5,903 nt of DNA from QQUD01 sp039029915 (GCA_039029915.1 JBCCFD010000482.1:1-5903); one strand, 5' to 3'; positions 1-4,144 are shown, counted from the first letter of the stretch. Made by a program: numbers and translations. Notes: generated by a model not told the origin, from the sequence alone.

Positions 1-64
1 GCACCTCTTCCAACTGCAACACCTCAGGGCCACCAGGGTGATGGATGACATATGCTTTCATCAT
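1..64 (-). CDS. Zinc-type/quinone oxidoreductase-like MDR dehydrogenase, N-terminal fragment (runs off left edge)
   Basis: Only the first 20 codons from the ATG at 61-59 are present (21 if translation starts at the ATG directly before it, 64-62). They read MKAYVIHHPGGPEVLQLEEV, the first beta-strands of the GroES-like domain of medium-chain dehydrogenases. The start closely matches the complete MDR gene at 1708-2679 (MKAYVIHQPGEIEALQYQEW), so the two are paralogues. Family knowledge: such proteins are about 320-340 residues, bind NADPH and reduce quinones or enones. No good ribosome binding site lies just before these ATGs. The stop of a short upstream ORF (108-61) overlaps the first ATG as ATGA, so translational coupling is plausible. 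The gene follows the SnoaL gene on the same strand with a 116-bp repeat element between them. The catalytic part lies outside the window, so the substrate cannot be judged. Confidence 0.8.
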   Translation of the reverse strand, partial: MMKAYVIHHPGGPEVLQLEEV

Positions 65-108
65 CTTTGGCCCCACCACCAAGTCAAAACAGATAGCTTC
101 TCAAACAT
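61..108 (-). CDS. Possible 15-codon leader ORF with three consecutive Trp codons
   Basis: ATG at 108-106 is preceded by GGAGG (CCTCC at 116-120 on the plus strand) with a 7-nt gap, the best ribosome binding site in this interval. The ORF reads MFEKLSVLTWWWGQR and ends in TGA (63-61), which overlaps the first ATG of the downstream MDR gene as ATGA. That geometry suits translational coupling. The Trp-Trp-Trp run recalls leader peptides that sense charged tRNA-Trp, but no attenuator-like hairpin is visible between it and the gene. The reading frame is very short and could be chance; the ribosome binding site and overlap are its only support. Confidence 0.3.
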   Translation of the reverse strand: MFEKLSVLTWWWGQR

Positions 109-115
109 CGCTCAG

Positions 116-120
116 CCTCC
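116..120 (-). promoter_or_regulatory. Shine-Dalgarno GGAGG bordering repeat copy 1
   Basis: GGAGG on the minus strand is 7 nt before the ATG of the 15-codon leader ORF and 51 nt before the nearest MDR start. It directly abuts the TTAA border of the repeat element at 121, so the insertion replaced whatever sequence used to lie upstream of this site. Confidence 0.45.
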
Positions 121-126
121 TTAAGT

Positions 127-175
127 GAAACGAAGTTCCTGTTTTGAATAAAACGACGGCTAAAAACTTCGTTTC
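127..175. repeat. Hairpin A of element copy 1
   Basis: Arms GAAACGAAGTT (127-137) and AACTTCGTTTC (165-175) are perfectly complementary over 11 bp and enclose a 27-nt loop. The first base of the stem is also the last base of the terminal repeat TTAAGTG. Confidence 0.8.
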
Positions 176-181
176 TTCGAG

Positions 182-230
182 GTTCCGAAGCGTTTATTTA
201 ACAGGGTTTTCAAATTAGAAACTTCGGAAC
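182..230. repeat. Hairpin B of element copy 1
   Basis: Arms GTTCCGAAG (182-190) and CTTCGGAAC (222-230) are perfectly complementary over 9 bp with a 31-nt loop. The total of 49 bp equals hairpin A, and both stems end in CGAAG at the loop side. Confidence 0.8.
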
Positions 231-260
231 ACTTAAACCGAAAACAGTCATGAGTTTCGC

Positions 261-1028
261 CTAAAAATGGGGATGGGGGTTGTCAGTTTCTTCCGCAATG
301 GGTTGCCCTGCTGACCAATGTTCAGCAATTTTACCGTTGTCAAAACGGAAGATGTCAAAGTTGGCAGTTGTCATTTGGGGATGCGTGAAATGGCTATGAA
401 CGAACACTAAATCTCCTGAACCAATGACGCGTTTGACCTGATGTGGAACTGTGCCACCCAGTGACTCAAGCCAACCCGCAACAGCTTGGCTTGGCATATC
501 CCCAGATTCGCTGTGGTGGACAAAATCATCAGATAAAAGCTGCCCGAGGGCATCAACATGACCATTTTGAATAACCTCATCCATAAACTGTTGTGCGTTG
601 GCTTTGTTTTGGGAAACGGCCGTTTCTGACACCTCTATCAACCCATCACCTCCACCAGCTAGCAGTGCAGCAACTTGACCAAATGGCTTTGGAGCAAGCA
701 CATCCCAATGCTCAGCAATCTTGCTATTTTCAATACGCCACATATCGACACAAAGTAGGGGGTTGTCTGGGTCAAGTGGATTTGTGGAGGTGTACATGCC
801 GTGATAAGCGACTATATCACCATCCACAACCCAGCGGGCAGGCTCCCACACAAAGGTAAATTGAGTCATGGCCAGCAAATGTTCAAGCCCATCTGCTGAA
901 AATGGATTGTGCTGAATAAAATCTTCACGGAAAAATTGACGTGTGATTTCCTCACTGTGCTGATACAAAATGCCATTCATGCCGTCACGAACAATTTTTT
1001 GTAAGTCTGTTTTGTTGTTTGTGTCCAT
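261..1028 (-). CDS. Tandem two-domain SnoaL/NTF2-like protein
   Basis: The 255-residue product has two SnoaL-like (NTF2 fold) domains, about residues 9-113 and 141-245. Each ends with the same strand motif: IENSKIAEHWD (99-109) and FDNGKIAEHWS (229-239), exactly 130 residues apart. Each also has an early DDF-type motif, REDFIQHN and SDDFVHHS, in equivalent places. Usual single-domain members are about 120-150 residues, so this is an internal duplication. The style matches the family annotated as predicted SnoaL-like aldol-condensation-catalysing enzymes; in that fold, polar residues in the cone-shaped pocket act on small, often cyclic substrates. No signal peptide is seen, so it is probably cytoplasmic. 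AGGAG lies 5 nt before ATG 1028. Three tandem dyads lie upstream, implying control by the adjacent Rrf2 regulator. The true substrate is unknown, and a binding rather than enzymatic role is possible. Confidence 0.9.
   Translation of the reverse strand: MDTNNKTDLQKIVRDGMNGILYQHSEEITRQFFREDFIQHNPFSADGLEHLLAMTQFTFVWEPARWVVDGDIVAYHGMYTSTNPLDPDNPLLCVDMWRIENSKIAEHWDVLAPKPFGQVAALLAGGGDGLIEVSETAVSQNKANAQQFMDEVIQNGHVDALGQLLSDDFVHHSESGDMPSQAVAGWLESLGGTVPHQVKRVIGSGDLVFVHSHFTHPQMTTANFDIFRFDNGKIAEHWSAGQPIAEETDNPHPHF
613..626. repeat. Palindrome GAAACGGCCGTTTC (AACGGCCGTT family)
   Basis: A 14-bp perfect palindrome containing the 10-bp core AACGGCCGTT, found five times in the window. Here it lies in the linker between the two SnoaL domains and encodes residues 135-139 (ETAVS). 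Confidence 0.7.
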
Positions 1029-1033
1029 AATAT

Positions 1034-1038
1034 CTCCT
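1034..1038 (-). promoter_or_regulatory. Shine-Dalgarno of the SnoaL gene
   Basis: AGGAG on the minus strand, 5 nt before ATG 1028. It fixes the start used here. Confidence 0.75.
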
Positions 1039-1041
1039 TTT

Positions 1042-1060
1042 TGTAGCTAGTGACACTACA
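1042..1060. promoter_or_regulatory. Operator-like dyad 1, TGTAG-N9-CTACA
   Basis: TGTAG at 1042-1046 and CTACA at 1056-1060. It is the most promoter-distal of three dyads with identical half-sites and spacing in the 5' leader of the SnoaL gene, 14 bp before its start codon. Likely bound by the neighbouring Rrf2 regulator (inference). Confidence 0.6.
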
Positions 1061-1076
1061 GTTGTGGCTAAAAAAA

Positions 1077-1095
1077 TGTAGTCAAATTAGCTACA
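1077..1095. promoter_or_regulatory. Operator-like dyad 2, TGTAG-N9-CTACA
   Basis: TGTAG at 1077-1081 and CTACA at 1091-1095, starting 35 bp from dyad 1. It covers the transcription start expected from the -10 candidate at 1097-1102, a position suited to repression. Confidence 0.6.
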
Positions 1096-1096
1096 G

Positions 1097-1102
1097 TTTA
1101 TA
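1097..1102 (-). promoter_or_regulatory. Candidate -10 element of the SnoaL gene (TATAAA)
   Basis: TATAAA on the minus strand lies between dyads 2 and 3, about 70 bp upstream of the start codon. No convincing -35 hexamer is found at 16-18 bp; dyad 3 (1115-1133) overlaps where it would be. The call rests on the -10 match and on its position among the dyads. Confidence 0.35.
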
Positions 1103-1111
1103 CTAAACGTT

Positions 1112-1136
1112 AAATGTAGTGGGTGCAACTACATTT
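1112..1136. promoter_or_regulatory. Operator-like dyad 3, 9-bp perfect arms (TGTAG-N9-CTACA core)
   Basis: The strongest of the three. Arms AAATGTAGT (1112-1120) and ACTACATTT (1128-1136) are perfectly inverted around a 7-bp centre. The core TGTAG (1115-1119) N9 CTACA (1129-1133) has the same spacing as dyads 1 and 2. It lies in the intergenic region between the Rrf2 gene and the SnoaL gene. Confidence 0.7.
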
Positions 1137-1189
1137 TGAGATTTGAACAATCATCTCATTTAGAATTAATAATATGTTGCTCAAAATTC

Positions 1190-1621
1190 TTAGTCAGAGG
1201 AGATTTCGGGGATTAAAACTCCGTTTAACACATCGGTAATGGTGATGTTGTCAAGCGAGTTAATCATGCTGTTTACTGGGTCTCTGAGCAGATGGCTCAG
1301 TGTTGATTTGAGGTTTCGTCCTACGCTACACTCTTGGCTTGGATTATCGGAGTAGACGCCAAACAGGCTATCGTCGCGCACCGCCATAAAAACATCTTTT
1401 AGAGTGATTTTTGAGGCATCTTTGGCTAGGGTCGTGCCCCCCTTGACCCCCGTTTGGGTATGAATGAGTTTCGCTTCACGAAGCTGTCCCATTAGCTTCC
1501 GAACCGTTACGGCATTTACCCCAGCGCTCAAGGCAATGATATTTGAGGATAGCGGTACCTGCTTTTCAGCCAACAGGGTGAGCATGTGGATGGCGAGAAT
1601 AAAACGGCCGTTATCTTTCAT
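1190..1621 (-). CDS. Rrf2-family transcriptional regulator, single-cysteine YwnA/SifR-like
   Basis: The 143-residue protein has the Rrf2 winged helix-turn-helix. The recognition region is about residues 24-50 (SSNIIALSAGVNAVTVRKLM), and the wing follows with GVKGGTTLAK (58-67). The family-typical ITLKDVFMAV segment is at 72-81, then a C-terminal dimerisation helix. It lacks the three-cysteine iron-sulfur signature of IscR/NsrR. Its only cysteine, C98 in NPSQECSVGRNL, is placed as in the YwnA/SifR/HypR type, where family work points to thiol sensing of quinones or reactive chlorine. It probably represses itself: a dyad covers its own -10 region, and matching dyads precede the SnoaL gene. It has no ribosome binding site, consistent with a leaderless or near-leaderless message. 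The ligand is inferred, not shown. Confidence 0.9.
   Translation of the reverse strand: MKDNGRFILAIHMLTLLAEKQVPLSSNIIALSAGVNAVTVRKLMGQLREAKLIHTQTGVKGGTTLAKDASKITLKDVFMAVRDDSLFGVYSDNPSQECSVGRNLKSTLSHLLRDPVNSMINSLDNITITDVLNGVLIPEISSD
1603..1612. repeat. Palindrome AACGGCCGTT
   Basis: Copy near the 5' end of the Rrf2 coding region, read there as the codons for residues N4-G5-R6-F7. Confidence 0.65.
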
Positions 1622-1623
1622 AG

Positions 1624-1642
1624 TGTAGCCATTGTAATTACA
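1624..1642. promoter_or_regulatory. Operator-like dyad at the Rrf2 gene start, TGTAG-N9-TTACA
   Basis: TGTAG at 1624-1628 and TTACA at 1638-1642, one base off the consensus of the three dyads upstream of the SnoaL gene and with the same 9-bp spacing. It begins 3 bp upstream of the Rrf2 start codon and covers the -10 element (1631-1636). It also contains the perfect palindrome TGTAATTACA (1633-1642). The placement suggests autorepression. Confidence 0.55.
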
Positions 1643-1658
1643 GTTTTGGCTTTGTCAA
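1631..1658 (-). promoter_or_regulatory. Promoter of the Rrf2 gene (TTGACA-16-TACAAT), near-leaderless
   Basis: On the minus strand, TTGACA (1658-1653) is a perfect -35. A 16-bp spacer leads to TACAAT (1636-1631), a 5 of 6 match to the -10 consensus. The ATG begins 9 nt after the -10, so transcription should start at or within about 3 nt of it. This agrees with the lack of any ribosome binding site. Confidence 0.65.
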
Positions 1659-1707
1659 CCGAGATTGCAATGGATGGTTAACATAAAATTTCGGCTAGGC
1701 TGTAAAA

Positions 1708-2679
1708 CTAAACTGTTACCACCAATTTTCCTGCTGCACGATTTTCTTCCATCATGCGATGAGCCTCATGAAGTTGATCGAATGAGAAGGTTTTAAAGCG
1801 ATTGGTGCGATAACGGCCGTTTTCTACTCGATTCACAATCTCCTGCAGCACTGGCGTACCCCACGCCCCTGTTACCGTTTCTGAGGAATAAAGCGTTAAG
1901 CGAACGGTTGAAGGCATCCATGGAAACCAATCATATGCCCACTCATACCCTAAAAAGCCAACGATTCCCACAATCCCTCGCGTTGCACAGACGGAGAGGG
2001 AATCCATAATAGCATCACGCGTGCCAACAAGCTCAACGACACCGTGAACTCCATCAGGCGCAATGTTACGAACCGCTTCGGCGGTTTCCACTTGGGTTAC
2101 AAGGACATGGTCTGCCCCAGCCGCCTCCAAAATAGCCCGCTTTTTTTCACTGCGGGTTGTGGCAATCACGGTACAGTCCATATCTTTTAAAATATCAATG
2201 GTGGCCTGTCCCACAGAAGATGTGGCAGCTCGAACCAAAACCGTCTGCCCTTTTTGAATCGCCATCGCTTCATGCACGACGCCCCAAGCTGTAAAGTACA
2301 TTTCGGGAATAGCGCCAAACGCTTCCCAAGAAAGAGCGGTTTCAATTGGCATCACCTGAGTCGTTGGGATAAGCGCATACTCAGCATAACTACCATCGTG
2401 GCTGCGGCCTAATCCGCCCATAGCGGTGGCCACTTTTTGCCCAACCTGTAGGTCGCTGTCCGATGGATCGGCGACTTCACCCACACACTCAATGCCAATA
2501 ATGCGGGGCCAAGGGACGGCATCTCCAGAGTGTCCCTGCCGTGTCATAATTTCTGCTCGGTTTAAACCAAATGCCTTCACCCGAACTAGCACCCAACCTG
2601 GCTTTACTTCTGGTGTGGGCCACTCCTGATACTGCAATGCTTCGATCTCACCGGGTTGGTGAATTACATATGCTTTCAT
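1708..2679 (-). CDS. Quinone oxidoreductase-like MDR dehydrogenase (zinc-free type)
   Basis: The 323-residue protein is full length for the NADPH:quinone reductase branch of the medium-chain dehydrogenase family. The N-terminal GroES-like domain carries GLNRAEIMTRQG (38-49), the quinone-reductase signature. The catalytic zinc cysteine found in true alcohol dehydrogenases is absent at that place. The Rossmann domain starts with VLVRAATSSVG (147-157), the dinucleotide loop of this branch, and continues with VIATTRSEKK (171-180), whose Thr-Arg-Ser suits NADPH. ENRAAGKLVVTV is the usual C-terminal end. Expected role: cytoplasmic NADPH-dependent reduction of quinones or conjugated carbonyls. AGGAG lies 7 nt before ATG 2679. 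A GCTAGCT/AGCTAGC dyad lies upstream. It is adjacent to, and in line with, the Rrf2 gene, and a paralogue begins at the left edge. The substrate is not predictable. Confidence 0.93.
   Translation of the reverse strand: MKAYVIHQPGEIEALQYQEWPTPEVKPGWVLVRVKAFGLNRAEIMTRQGHSGDAVPWPRIIGIECVGEVADPSDSDLQVGQKVATAMGGLGRSHDGSYAEYALIPTTQVMPIETALSWEAFGAIPEMYFTAWGVVHEAMAIQKGQTVLVRAATSSVGQATIDILKDMDCTVIATTRSEKKRAILEAAGADHVLVTQVETAEAVRNIAPDGVHGVVELVGTRDAIMDSLSVCATRGIVGIVGFLGYEWAYDWFPWMPSTVRLTLYSSETVTGAWGTPVLQEIVNRVENGRYRTNRFKTFSFDQLHEAHRMMEENRAAGKLVVTV
1812..1821. repeat. Palindrome AACGGCCGTT
   Basis: Copy near the 3' end of the MDR coding region, within the codons for ENGRYR (residues 286-291). Confidence 0.65.
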
Positions 2680-2686
2680 TTTATTT

Positions 2687-2691
2687 CTCCT
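2687..2691 (-). promoter_or_regulatory. Shine-Dalgarno of the MDR gene
   Basis: AGGAG on the minus strand, 7 nt before ATG 2679; supports that start. Confidence 0.75.
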
Positions 2692-2700
2692 GAATGAATA

Positions 2701-2721
2701 GCTAGCTACTGTACAGCTAGC
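2701..2721. promoter_or_regulatory. Operator-like inverted repeat upstream of the MDR gene
   Basis: GCTAGCT (2701-2707) and AGCTAGC (2715-2721) are perfect 7-bp arms around a 7-bp centre, 21 bp before the MDR start codon. The TAG/CTA half-sites resemble the TGTAG-N9-CTACA dyads near the Rrf2 gene, but spacing and outer bases differ. It may be a weaker Rrf2 site or a site for another regulator. Confidence 0.45.
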
Positions 2722-2767
2722 ACATTCGACCCGCGCATTTGCCGACCTAACCGCTGAAAGAAGTTAA

Positions 2768-2782
2768 TTATGATGATCATAA
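2768..2782. repeat. Small AT-rich inverted repeat TTATGA-TGA-TCATAA
   Basis: Perfect 6-bp arms with a 3-nt centre in the intergenic stretch between the MDR gene and the membrane protein gene. No function can be assigned; it could be chance in AT-rich DNA. Confidence 0.25.
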
Positions 2783-2844
2783 ATTTATTTTATATCGACC
2801 AAAAAATTTTGCCACGAACGCACCATGCGCTTTATAGCAAAAAT

Positions 2845-2907
2845 GCAGAGTTTGCTGAGAAGAAAAATCTCACCACCCTCGGCATCTCTGCGCTTATTTT
2901 TTATTCA
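2845..2907. terminator. Long imperfect hairpin with T-tracts on both sides; possible two-way terminator or degenerate intergenic repeat
   Basis: GCAGAG (2845-2850) pairs with CTCTGC (2886-2891). Inside, TGCTGAG pairs with CTCGGCA allowing one G-T pair, and a further TGAGA/TCTCA stem may form. On the plus strand a T-rich run follows from 2894; on the minus strand the hairpin is followed by ATTTTT. It lies just past the stop of the membrane protein gene (2945), so it can end that transcript. Similar GCAGAG...CTCTGC hairpins with a (T/A)-rich centre are a familiar kind of intergenic repeat in some environmental bacteria (from memory), so it may be a decayed repeat. Confidence 0.45.
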
Positions 2908-2944
2908 AAAAAAATGAGGCATAAGATAAAGCTGTTCACACAAA

Positions 2945-3370
2945 CTAAGCGGTGGCAGGCGCTGCCTTTGTCGCCGTTCGCGATTGCCAAACGCCAATCA
3001 AAACCAGCTCCAGAATCACAAATCCCATACCAATGTAGGTCACAAACACATTGACATTGGTTCTTGCCCCAGCGTTGATATCACCAAACTGCATGGTGAG
3101 TAAAACAACCATCATCATTAAAATCGTTTGTAAGCGACGACTTACCATTGCCAAAATCAGCCCCACAACAATCGCCGTGTTTTTACCACCCCAACTCAAG
3201 AGCATGAAGCCATGTTCGGGAATCGGAATCGTCATGCTTTCATAAAAGAACGTGGGGTCCGTAAACGCCAGGTTTGACAAGAACCCATAAATCACAACGA
3301 GAATGGCAGGTGGGATAAGCAACCACAAAGGCACCTTTTGTTCAAAATCTAACATCTTTGCAATATTCAT
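2945..3370 (-). CDS. Small four-helix membrane protein, related to the disrupted gene next to it
   Basis: The 141-residue protein has four predicted membrane segments: about 14-36, 52-76 (after the GFMLLSWGGKNTA stretch), 78-97 and 108-128, with a basic C-terminal tail. It shares its layout with the interrupted neighbour: a conserved G/N-K/R-N turn before helix 2 (WGGKNTA against FANRNLG), a basic loop (SRRLQ against LRSRPM), an Asp in the next helix end (FGDINAG against ATDAFDF), and an E-L-x-x-I...WQ finish. This is the general look of DUF4267/DoxX-like small membrane families, but I cannot assign one firmly and no enzymatic residues stand out. AGGAG lies 8 nt before ATG 3370. The gene starts 55 bp after the reconstructed end of the neighbour and may be cotranscribed with it; an operator-like dyad lies in the gap. 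Confidence 0.85.
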   Translation of the reverse strand: MNIAKMLDFEQKVPLWLLIPPAILVVIYGFLSNLAFTDPTFFYESMTIPIPEHGFMLLSWGGKNTAIVVGLILAMVSRRLQTILMMMVVLLTMQFGDINAGARTNVNVFVTYIGMGFVILELVLIGVWQSRTATKAAPATA

Positions 3371-3378
3371 ATGAGCAT

Positions 3379-3383
3379 CTCCT
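3379..3383 (-). promoter_or_regulatory. Shine-Dalgarno of the intact membrane protein gene
   Basis: AGGAG on the minus strand, 8 nt before ATG 3370. An upstream ATG at 3378-3376 touches the site itself and is not usable. Confidence 0.7.
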
Positions 3384-3394
3384 TTTTTATAGTC

Positions 3395-3417
3395 GCTGTA
3401 GCCAAAGAGCTAGCAGC
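3395..3417. promoter_or_regulatory. Operator-like dyad with a TGTAG half-site upstream of the membrane protein gene
   Basis: GCTGTAGC (3395-3402) and GCTAGCAGC (3409-3417) are inverted around CAAAGA with one bulged G. The left half carries the TGTAG of the Rrf2-associated dyads and the right half is degenerate. It lies 24 bp before the start codon. It may be a weak member of the same operator set, or an unrelated hairpin. Confidence 0.4.
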
Positions 3418-3425
3418 TAAAGTAA

Positions 3426-3945
3426 TTACGCTTCGTTTTGTTCGGCTTGCCAGAGCGACCGGATAGCAAGAAGCTCAGGAATCCACAAGATCAAGCCAAA
3501 GAAAACGAGTTGTCCAATTAAGTGTTCCGAAGTTTCTAAATTGAAAACCTTGTTGGTTAAAAGCTTCGGAACCTCGAGGAAACGAAGATTGCAGCCGTCG
3601 TTTTATTCAAAACAGGAACTTCGTTTCACTTAAGGCCCCGGCTCCTTCAACACCGGTGCCAAAGATGGCGAGCAAAAAATCAAAAGCATCAGTGGCAAAA
3701 CGAGCAATAAAAATTATCATCACCATTGGGCGGCTGCGTAAAACCAAACCGGCAATGAGCGCAACCGATACCCCTAAATTGCGGTTGGCAAATAAGCCAA
3801 TGGCGAATAAGGCGTCTTCATTGCCAACAAGTTTGGGGAATTGAAAACTGCGATTGAGGTAAGCCCTTGCGCCAAAAAGCACGGCTAGAATTAACTGCAG
3901 AATGGCGTATCCTATAATCCAGCGGGAGATCTTGTGTTTGGTCAT
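3426..3945 (-). pseudogene. Four-helix membrane protein gene interrupted by repeat copy 2
   Basis: The start is ATG 3945, chosen because GGAGG lies 7 nt upstream. The first 104 codons run to 3634, where a 116-bp element enters within a Leu codon. The present frame then adds SETKFLF and stops at 3607-3609, giving a 112-residue product without the last helix. Past the element, 3521-3426 encodes IGQLVFFGLILWIPELLAIR and a further 11 residues, then TAA. Dropping 112 bp (element less one TTAA) joins the parts in frame into exactly 135 residues, the size of the intact relatives (141 and 136). The restored protein has four membrane helices and an E-L...WQ end like the protein at 2945-3370. The truncated form may still be made. 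The function of this family is unknown; DUF4267-like is a guess. Confidence 0.88.
3518..3633 (-). mobile_element. 116-bp double-hairpin miniature element, copy 2, inserted in a gene
   Basis: The same element as at 121-236 in opposite orientation: 10 substitutions, no gaps. The terminal TTAAGTG/CACTTAA are intact, and both hairpins keep their arms (B at 3524-3572, A at 3579-3627). Its centre is CTCGAG where copy 1 has TTCGAG. Flanking TTAA at both borders reads as a target duplication, because keeping one TTAA restores the host gene exactly. Most differences fall in the loop or linker parts rather than in the 9-bp stem arms. It encodes no protein. Confidence 0.88.
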
Positions 3946-3952
3946 CCGTATT

Positions 3953-3957
3953 CCTCC
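3953..3957 (-). promoter_or_regulatory. Shine-Dalgarno of the interrupted membrane protein gene
   Basis: GGAGG on the minus strand, 7 nt before ATG 3945. It favours this start over an in-frame ATG 34 codons further upstream, which would add a low-complexity stretch unlike the relatives. Confidence 0.75.
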
Positions 3958-4086
3958 AAAATCTTCCAAAAGTTGTGCCAAACTGGTTTTGATTATGCGG
4001 CTTATAAAAGAGAAGAAGAAGAGCAAAAGTAGGGGGAAAATGTGCAAAACTATGCCAAATTTGAGTTAGGCAATTTGTAGTTCGCC

Positions 4087-4117
4087 TTACAATGACACAG
4101 CAGTGACAGTCTATAAT
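4087..4117 (+). promoter_or_regulatory. Candidate promoter of the plus-strand membrane protein gene (TATAAT)
   Basis: A perfect -10, TATAAT, is at 4112-4117, 37 bp before the start codon. The -35 is poor: TTACAA (4087-4092) gives a 19-bp spacer and ATGACA (4092-4097) a 14-bp spacer. Two TGACA repeats 11 bp apart (4093-4097 and 4104-4108) lie in the spacer and may be an activator site or chance. Confidence 0.4.
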
Positions 4118-4144
4118 TGCAGGTCAAACAACCGATTTGCCCAT

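Larger units (their letters stand above)
121..236 (+). mobile_element. 116-bp double-hairpin miniature element, copy 1 (TTAA borders)
   Basis: A non-coding element identical at 106 of 116 positions, without gaps, to the reverse complement of 3518-3633. Its ends are TTAAGTG (121-127) and CACTTAA (230-236). Inside are two 49-bp hairpins separated by TTCGAG (176-181). Hairpin A (127-175) has arms GAAACGAAGTT/AACTTCGTTTC; hairpin B (182-230) has arms GTTCCGAAG/CTTCGGAAC. It lies between the stop of the SnoaL gene and the leader ORF of the second MDR gene, so it would be transcribed as structured RNA within any transcript joining them. It has no room for a transposase, so it would need one in trans. 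It resembles a MITE; a palindrome-associated element derived from IS200/IS605 is an alternative. Confidence 0.8.

Noticed and set aside
121..236. CRISPR array or integron attC site
   Set aside because: There are no regularly spaced identical repeats with unique spacers, no integrase-type core sites, and only one unit at each locus.
1133..1187. Terminator of the Rrf2 gene from ATTTTGAG/CTCAAAAT (1133-1140, 1180-1187)
   Set aside because: The 8-bp AT-rich arms are 39 nt apart with no GC stem or T-run; too weak, and one arm overlaps operator dyad 3.
2770..3054. Plus-strand ORF of 94 codons
   Set aside because: It overlaps the C-terminal part of the minus-strand membrane gene and an AT-rich hairpin region, has no ribosome binding site, and resembles nothing.
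121..3633. The two inverted copies as the ends of one 3.5-kb composite transposon
   Set aside because: Copy 2 has a complete host reading frame continuing on its inner side as well as its outer side, so it is a solo insertion and not the end of a larger unit.
3607..4047. A genuine 146-residue gene starting at 4047 and ending at 3607
   Set aside because: The first 34 codons lack a ribosome binding site, while GGAGG precedes ATG 3945. The stop at 3607 lies inside the inserted element.
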